From Lentilactobacillus kefiri (GTDB lineage: Bacteria; Bacillota; Bacilli; Lactobacillales; Lactobacillaceae): a stretch of 38,613 nt of DNA. The stretch spans positions 1 to 38,613 of the forward strand of contig NZ_BJVK01000018.1 of the NCBI RefSeq assembly GCF_007989105.1, written 5' to 3'. The translations under genes and the position numbers were made by a program. Shown here piece by piece: positions 33,358 to 38,613 of this stretch (within the stretch, counting starts at the first letter, position 1; every line of letters starts with the position of its first letter). The notes under the pieces were generated by a model. It was given only the letters and a program-made list of their open reading frames with translations, was not told the origin of the DNA and did not search any database.

Positions 33358-35502
33358 TTGAAATATATTAACTGGACCCTGGAAAAATGCAGTTCACGAA
33401 AGGGTTTTATCATTCTATTAATTGTCTGCTTTTGGGCCAAAACAATGTTGGCTTACTTTGTCGACCTTGGATTGGGAATCACTAATCCCTTTCAATTCTT
33501 TATTGTCCTGATTAACCCATTAGCAACCACCACTTTGCTTCTGAGCATTGCGCTTTATTTCAAGAAAAGCCGGTTCTTCTATCCACTGGCAATTTTAATT
33601 TCAATTTTAAATACCGTTTTACTTTACCTAAACGTGATCTACTTCCGTGAATTTACAGACTTCATGACGGTCAGCACGATGACCGGTTATTCCAAAGTTA
33701 ACCAGGGACTCAGCGGCAGTTCGCTTGCGCTTACCAATTTCCACGATATCTTTTACTGGATTGATTTAGTCGTGATTATCGGCTTATTGGTATTCAAGAA
33801 AATCAAGATTGACCCCCGTCCCCTTAACCATCGGATTGGATTAGCGGTCACATCGTTTTCGGTTCTCTTTTTCGTCGTCAACCTCTCGCTGGGTGAAATG
33901 GATCGGCCACAGCTGTTGACCCGGACATTTGACAGAACTTACATCGTTAAATATCTTGGCCTGGATGCCTTCACGGTTTATGATGGACTGAAGTCCCAAC
34001 ATAACAATGATTTACGGGCAACGGCCACCAAATCTGAGTTAAATGACGTCTTGAAGTTTACTCATAAACATTACGCCAAACCTAATAAAAAATATTATGG
34101 GATTGCTAAGGGTAAAAACGTCATTATCATTCACCTTGAGAGTTTCCAACAATTCCTGATCAACAAAAAGATCAACGGCCAAGAAGTTACGCCGTTTTTG
34201 AATAAGTTGTATGGGAGTAAATCATCCTATGCCTTTTCAAACTTCTTCCATCAAGTTGGCCAAGGAAAGACTTCCGATGCTGAAAACATGCTGGAGACCA
34301 GTACTTATGGTCTTCCACAAGGTTCGTTGTTTGCCCAATTGGGAAGTGACAACACTTTCCAAGCTGCTCCGGCTATTTTGAATCAGCGCCGAGGCTATAC
34401 CAGTGCGGTGTTCCATGGAAATATCGCCAGCTTCTGGAACCGAAACAACGTTTATAAGAACATGGGTTATCAATACTTCTTTGATGCCAGCTACTACAAT
34501 ACGACCGGTGACCGTTCCCTGGGCTATGGGTTGAAAGACAAGCTGTTGTTTAGAGACTCGGTGAAATACCTTCAGAACCTTCAGCAGCCCTTCTACGCCA
34601 AGTACATTACCGTAACCAACCATTTCCCATATGATTTGGATAAGGAAGATACCAACTTCAAGACAACCAATACGGGTGATAACGTGGTTGATAACTACTT
34701 CTTAACCGCCCATTACCTTGATCAGGCCGTCCATGAATTTTACAATTATATGCGTAAGACCGGTTTGCTTAAACACTCCGTCATTCTGCTGTATGGTGAC
34801 CACTACGGGATTTCCAATTCCGAAAATACCAATTTGGCCAAAGCTCTGGGGAAGAATCCGGATGATTGGGACGACTTTGACAATGCCCAATTACAACGAG
34901 TACCATTGATTATTAACATCCCTGGCAAGAAGAATGGTTTCATCTCCAAGAAATACGGTGGTGAAATTGACGTTCTGCCAACTTTGATGCACCTTTTGGG
35001 AATCAGCAGCAAACGTTACGTTCAGTTTGGAACCGATCTGTTATCCAAGCAGCATGACCAAGTTGTTGCATTTAGAAACCAGGACTGGGTCAGCCCAGCG
35101 TTCACTTCAATTAGCGGCGACATCTACTCAAACAAGACCGGTCAGTTAATGAAATTAACCAAGCGCCAGCAGGCACAGGTTAAGGTCGACCGGGATAAAG
35201 TTGACAATGAGCTTTCCCTTTCTGATTCACTCAACGAAAAGAACCTGTTGCGTTTCTATCATCCAAAGGGCTTCAAGAACGTTGATCCACGGAAATACAA
35301 TTATGCCGACCTCTATCAAAAAGAGCTTCGAATCGAGAAGCGGCTTGGTAAGAAGTCAACCAGCATCTATTCCGAGAATGGTGATAAATCAACTTGGAAC
35401 GAATACTTCACTGACGCACCTGAAATTCACCATAAGACAACTGACAGTAACCGAATCAAGATTACCAATCCAGATGCAAATAATAACGATAGCAGTCGTT
35501 AA
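33358..35502 (+). CDS. Lipoteichoic acid synthase family protein (LtaS-type)
   Basis: 714 aa. Five N-terminal membrane helices (about 17-36, 43-66, 72-95, 133-146, 160-177) and a large extracellular sulfatase-fold domain (about 250-600). Metal and catalytic residues are seen: Glu261 in IIIHLESFQ, nucleophile Thr305 in GQGKTSDAENML, and YGDHYG with the Asp-His pair. It polymerises glycerol phosphate from phosphatidylglycerol on the outer face of the membrane. TTG start at 33358 with AAGGAG 9 nt upstream; the nearby ATG at 33353 gives only ATG-TTT-TGA. A charged C-terminal tail of about 100 aa after the sulfatase domain. Followed by the K+ channel gene after 14 bp. Confidence 0.93.
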   Translation: MKYINWTLEKCSSRKGFIILLIVCFWAKTMLAYFVDLGLGITNPFQFFIVLINPLATTTLLLSIALYFKKSRFFYPLAILISILNTVLLYLNVIYFREFTDFMTVSTMTGYSKVNQGLSGSSLALTNFHDIFYWIDLVVIIGLLVFKKIKIDPRPLNHRIGLAVTSFSVLFFVVNLSLGEMDRPQLLTRTFDRTYIVKYLGLDAFTVYDGLKSQHNNDLRATATKSELNDVLKFTHKHYAKPNKKYYGIAKGKNVIIIHLESFQQFLINKKINGQEVTPFLNKLYGSKSSYAFSNFFHQVGQGKTSDAENMLETSTYGLPQGSLFAQLGSDNTFQAAPAILNQRRGYTSAVFHGNIASFWNRNNVYKNMGYQYFFDASYYNTTGDRSLGYGLKDKLLFRDSVKYLQNLQQPFYAKYITVTNHFPYDLDKEDTNFKTTNTGDNVVDNYFLTAHYLDQAVHEFYNYMRKTGLLKHSVILLYGDHYGISNSENTNLAKALGKNPDDWDDFDNAQLQRVPLIINIPGKKNGFISKKYGGEIDVLPTLMHLLGISSKRYVQFGTDLLSKQHDQVVAFRNQDWVSPAFTSISGDIYSNKTGQLMKLTKRQQAQVKVDRDKVDNELSLSDSLNEKNLLRFYHPKGFKNVDPRKYNYADLYQKELRIEKRLGKKSTSIYSENGDKSTWNEYFTDAPEIHHKTTDSNRIKITNPDANNNDSSR

Positions 35503-35516
35503 AGGGGGAATCTGAG

Positions 35517-36296
35517 ATGAAACAACAAGTCAAAAGAATTAATATTTTGCTTTATAGTATTCTGGTTGTTTCATTAGCTCTGACTTCTTTCGGACTGGCT
35601 TTTCTTGCACTGGCTGGTAAAATTACCCTTACAAAAGGGCCATACCGAGTTCTATTTGAACTCATATGGCTCTTTTTCCTAATCGATTATTTAATTCGAT
35701 TTAAACAGGCTCGATCTAAAAAGAACTTTTTAATTTCCAACTTGTTCGACTTAATCGCGTTGATTCCTTCCCATCCCATCTTTATCTTTTTCCGGATTGC
35801 CAGAATCTATTCGATTGTCCGCTACTACAATTTACTGTGGCGCTTTGGCCTATCCGGCAAGCTGACCAGAGCATTGCATAAATTCATGTACGATACGGGC
35901 TTTATTTACCTGTTATCAATCAGTTTGGTTATTCTCATTTTTAGTTCCCTAATTTTTGCATCCTTTGAACACGACTCACTGCAAAACGCCCTCTGGTGGG
36001 CCATTTCAACTGCCACAACCGTGGGCTATGGTGATGTTGTGCCAAAGACAGACGGTGGAAAAATCATTTCAGCGGTCCTGATGCTTGGTGGGATTGGCTT
36101 TCTAGGTTTATTAACGTCAACGATTACCGACTTTTTCACGACTCAGGACAAACAGGATGACCAGACGGATACGCTGAAACAGTTAACCAAGCAGGTTGCT
36201 CACCTCTCAAAACAGGTGAACCAGATGCAAAAAGAACTCAAAAAAGAAGAGAGCCATGAAAAGCTCTCATCCGCTAAAAGTCATAAGAAAAAATAG
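35517..36296 (+). CDS. Voltage-gated-type potassium channel
   Basis: 259 aa. A six-helix ion channel: hydrophobic segments about 10-33, 43-60, 71-92, 130-150 and 180-202 around the selectivity filter TATTVGYGD at 165-173; the S4-like stretch FFRIARIYSIVRYYNLLWRF has regularly spaced Arg. A C-terminal coiled coil (LKQLTKQVAHLSKQVNQMQKELKKEE) likely drives tetramerisation. No RCK domain. SD AAAGGGGGAA is 6 nt before the ATG, and TTAAAGGGGGA (35499-35509) is perfectly complementary over 11 nt to small RNA 1 at 5099-5109. The same stretch covers the stop codon of the preceding LtaS gene. Confidence 0.92.
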   Translation: MKQQVKRINILLYSILVVSLALTSFGLAFLALAGKITLTKGPYRVLFELIWLFFLIDYLIRFKQARSKKNFLISNLFDLIALIPSHPIFIFFRIARIYSIVRYYNLLWRFGLSGKLTRALHKFMYDTGFIYLLSISLVILIFSSLIFASFEHDSLQNALWWAISTATTVGYGDVVPKTDGGKIISAVLMLGGIGFLGLLTSTITDFFTTQDKQDDQTDTLKQLTKQVAHLSKQVNQMQKELKKEESHEKLSSAKSHKKK

Positions 36297-36313
36297 GAGG
36301 TTGGTTGATTTCT

Positions 36314-38575
36314 ATGTTTGAACGAGGTGCAATTGAGGTTCATGATGCTTATCAGAACAACCTAAAACACGTTGATTTAAAGATTCCCAAGTATGCCATC
36401 ACGGTATTTGCAGGCTTGTCCGGCTCCGGAAAATCATCGTTGGTATTTGATACGATTGCCGCAGCTTCCAGGCGAGAGCTTAACGAGACCTTCCCGAGCT
36501 TTACTCAACAGTATCTGCCCAAGTATGGTCAACCACACGTTAAAAGCATTGAACATCTGCCGGTAGCAATTGTCATTGAACAAAAGCGGATCGGCAAAAA
36601 TGCCAGGTCCACCCTTTCAACTTATACCGGAATCTATTCATTACTCAGACTATTGTTTTCACGTGCAGGAAAGCCGTTTGTCGGTTATTCGGACACCTTT
36701 TCATTTAATCTGCCCCAAGGTATGTGTCAAAAATGCCAAGGTCTGGGATACGTTGACGACATTGACGCCAAAGCACTCATTGATCCTGAAAAGTCTCTGA
36801 ATCAAGGCGCCATTACCTTTGTCAGCTTTGGGCCACACACTTGGCGGTGGCGGCGATACACAGACAGCGGCTTATTTGATAACGACAAGCCGTTAAAAGA
36901 TTACACAAAAGATGAAATGAATACATTGCTGTACGCACCTCAGCAAACCTTGAAGAACGCCCCAAAAGCGTGGCACCGAACAGCGCTCTACGAAGGAATT
37001 GTTCCCCGAATCCGCCGGTCGATTATTGGCAAGCGTGAGGCTCAGCACCATAAGGAAGCCTTAGCCAAGATCGTTACTCGACGGCCCTGCCCGGCATGCC
37101 ATGGTACTCGCCTGAGGCCTGAAGTTCTGACCTGCACGATTAACAATAAAAATATTGCCGATGTTTTGTCGATGGATTTAGTCCATGCACTGAAATTTTT
37201 ACATGAGATTAAAGTGCCATTGGTTACCGATGTCATTCGAGAAGTTGCCACCAAAATCCAGTCGTTAATCGATATTGGTCTTGGCTACTTAACATTGGAT
37301 CGAAGCACCGAAACGCTTTCCGGTGGTGAAACCCAACGAATCAAGATTGCCAAATTTTTAACCAGTTCTTTGGTCGACATGGTCTACATTTTGGATGAAC
37401 CCAGCGTTGGCCTGCACCCTCACGATATTCAACTGATCAAAAACGCCCTGATTAATCTCAAGAATAAGGGCAATACCATCATGGTGGTTGAACACAATCC
37501 AGAATTGATTCCGATTGCGGACTACGTGGTCGAAATTGGTCCCAAAGCTGGCCGTGGCGGTGGCCGGGTCACTTTTACCGGTACCTACGACCAACTGCTG
37601 AGTGAGCACACGATGACCGGTGAATACCTTAAACAACCGCTGACCTATCGGAAGCCAAGACCATTCAAATCAACCATTTCGCTCAAAGATGTTACCACCC
37701 ATAATTTAAAGGGTGTCAGCGTCGATATCCCATTAGGGGTTGAAACAGTCATCTCGGGAGTTGCCGGTTCCGGAAAGAGTTCTTTGGTCGATGCATTGCG
37801 GCCGAAGCTCCACGAACCCTATATTGATTTGGCACAGGGAGCGATTGGCACAAATATCCGTTCCACTCCGGTGACTTATCTGGACATTTTGGATGACATC
37901 CGGAAAATATTTTCCAAGGCCTCCGGTGCATCCACCAGCCTGTTTAGTTACAACGGCAAAGGCGCCTGCCCCCGTTGTAAGGGAAAGGGTGTCACCATTA
38001 CCAACATGGCGTTCATGGACCCGGTTGTCCAAAAGTGTGAGATGTGTGACGGCAAACGATACAATAAAGAAGCGCTCAGTTACTTGTATCATGGTAAAAA
38101 TATCAGTGAAGTCCTCAACATGCCGATTGAATCGGCAATTGATTTCTTCAAAGATACCAAGAAAATTTACGATAAACTGATTAACATGCAAAAAGTTGGC
38201 TTGGACTACTTAACACTCGGCCAACCGTTGACAACTTTATCCGGTGGTGAATTGCAACGGTTGAAGCTGGCTGTTCAGCTGAACAAAACCGGAACCATTT
38301 ACCTGCTGGATGAACCAACTGCCGGCCTGCATATGAAAGATGTCGCCAAGCTGATTAAATTATTTGATGAATTGGTGGCTGCCGGTAACACTTTAATCAT
38401 TGTCGAACACAATCTGGAAGTTATCAGCAAAGCTGACTGGCTGATTGACGTCGGCCCGGATGCCGGAATCTACGGCGGCCAAATTTTGTTCGCCGGTTTA
38501 CCAATCGACTCTCAAAAGGAATCAAAGTCACGGACCGGTCAAGCTTTGAAACAATACAATTTAGACAGACAATAA
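36314..38575 (+). CDS. UvrA-like ABC ATPase (short UvrA paralogue)
   Basis: 753 aa from this ATG against about 940 for housekeeping UvrA. Two ABC modules: Walker A GLSGSGKSS near 36 and GVAGSGKSS near 480, each followed by signature LSGGE and Walker B (YILDEPSVGLH, YLLDEPTAGLH). Zinc-binding pairs CQKCQG, CPACHG, CPRCKG and CEMCDG are kept. The UvrB-binding region appears shortened. Such paralogues (DrrC-like, 'UvrA2') are linked to resistance to DNA-binding drugs rather than full repair. AGGAGG at 36295-36300 is 13 nt from this ATG but 4 nt from an in-frame TTG at 36305, so the start is uncertain. Last gene of the operon; no terminator is seen in the 38 bases left. Confidence 0.9.
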   Translation: MFERGAIEVHDAYQNNLKHVDLKIPKYAITVFAGLSGSGKSSLVFDTIAAASRRELNETFPSFTQQYLPKYGQPHVKSIEHLPVAIVIEQKRIGKNARSTLSTYTGIYSLLRLLFSRAGKPFVGYSDTFSFNLPQGMCQKCQGLGYVDDIDAKALIDPEKSLNQGAITFVSFGPHTWRWRRYTDSGLFDNDKPLKDYTKDEMNTLLYAPQQTLKNAPKAWHRTALYEGIVPRIRRSIIGKREAQHHKEALAKIVTRRPCPACHGTRLRPEVLTCTINNKNIADVLSMDLVHALKFLHEIKVPLVTDVIREVATKIQSLIDIGLGYLTLDRSTETLSGGETQRIKIAKFLTSSLVDMVYILDEPSVGLHPHDIQLIKNALINLKNKGNTIMVVEHNPELIPIADYVVEIGPKAGRGGGRVTFTGTYDQLLSEHTMTGEYLKQPLTYRKPRPFKSTISLKDVTTHNLKGVSVDIPLGVETVISGVAGSGKSSLVDALRPKLHEPYIDLAQGAIGTNIRSTPVTYLDILDDIRKIFSKASGASTSLFSYNGKGACPRCKGKGVTITNMAFMDPVVQKCEMCDGKRYNKEALSYLYHGKNISEVLNMPIESAIDFFKDTKKIYDKLINMQKVGLDYLTLGQPLTTLSGGELQRLKLAVQLNKTGTIYLLDEPTAGLHMKDVAKLIKLFDELVAAGNTLIIVEHNLEVISKADWLIDVGPDAGIYGGQILFAGLPIDSQKESKSRTGQALKQYNLDRQ

Positions 38576-38613
38576 ATAAAAATCAATATTATCTAGGGTC
38601 TGTCTGGAAACTA

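Noticed and set aside
38590-38613. Possible insertion-sequence end (GGGTCTGTCTGG) at the window edge
   Set aside because: Only about 20 bases are visible; no partner repeat or transposase can be seen, so it is not annotated.

Overview
The window looks like chromosome of a heterofermentative lactobacillus (Lactobacillaceae), most plausibly Lentilactobacillus or a close relative. Evidence: low G+C with strong SD sequences, an LPXTG adhesin with CnaB repeats, a MucBP/SLAP-like surface protein, a choloylglycine-hydrolase-family enzyme, a Tyr-type T-box before an NhaC transporter, and a GlpK without the PTS-phosphorylatable histidine. The species call is inference. No rRNA, tRNA, CRISPR array, phage or intact insertion sequence was seen.

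Layout. 1-2.4 kb: glpK (minus) with a CcpA operator, and two small unknown genes; the 68-aa one has an Sm/SH3-like strand pattern. 2.4-4.9 kb: palindromic repeats, an unknown 206-aa protein, a YczE-like membrane protein and an esterase overlapping tail to tail. 4.9-5.8 kb: the most interesting part, a gene-free stretch with three consecutive small-RNA genes. Each has an activator-type promoter with four half-sites in 11-bp phase (TTCACA-like) and a -10 exactly 26 bp downstream of the third half-site. Each ends in a strong terminator and presents CCCC-CCCCCC runs, mostly in hairpin loops including the terminator loop. This resembles the logic of listerial LhrC and streptococcal csRNAs under two-component control, but I know of no description for this group. 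5.9-7.0 kb: an orphan YafQ-like toxin and a secreted protein.

7.2-11.2 kb: purine interconversion, with purB and purA divergent and guaC downstream of purA (IMP to AMP, GMP back to IMP). 11.3-19.5 kb: envelope region with a 1,360-codon CnaB/LPQTG adhesin and a MucBP/SLAP-like protein. Each is interrupted by one in-frame TAG, both in the context TAG-GC. An AbrB/ParE-like toxin-antitoxin pair lies between them. 19.7-23.8 kb: MgtC-like protein, a secreted LysM protein, an NhaC-family transporter behind a T-box leader, and an acetyltransferase.

23.9-27.1 kb: a small membrane protein facing a minus-strand operon (Ntn hydrolase, GH73 glucosaminidase, TerC, thioredoxin). 27.2-32.4 kb: MMPL exporter, NlpC/P60 hydrolase, a frameshifted acyltransferase and an ElaA-type acetyltransferase. 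32.5-38.6 kb: a histidine phosphatase, then a plus-strand operon of an LtaS-type lipoteichoic acid synthase, a K+ channel and a short UvrA-like ABC protein.

Overall, much of the window serves the cell envelope. Several of these genes have unusually G-rich SD sequences (GGGGG or GGGGGG) complementary to the C-runs of the three small RNAs. The best match is 11 nt between RNA1 and the K+ channel SD. A family of long palindromes (ends like AACGTGCTCCGACG and CGTCGCACTCT) is scattered between genes and appears to double as transcription terminators.
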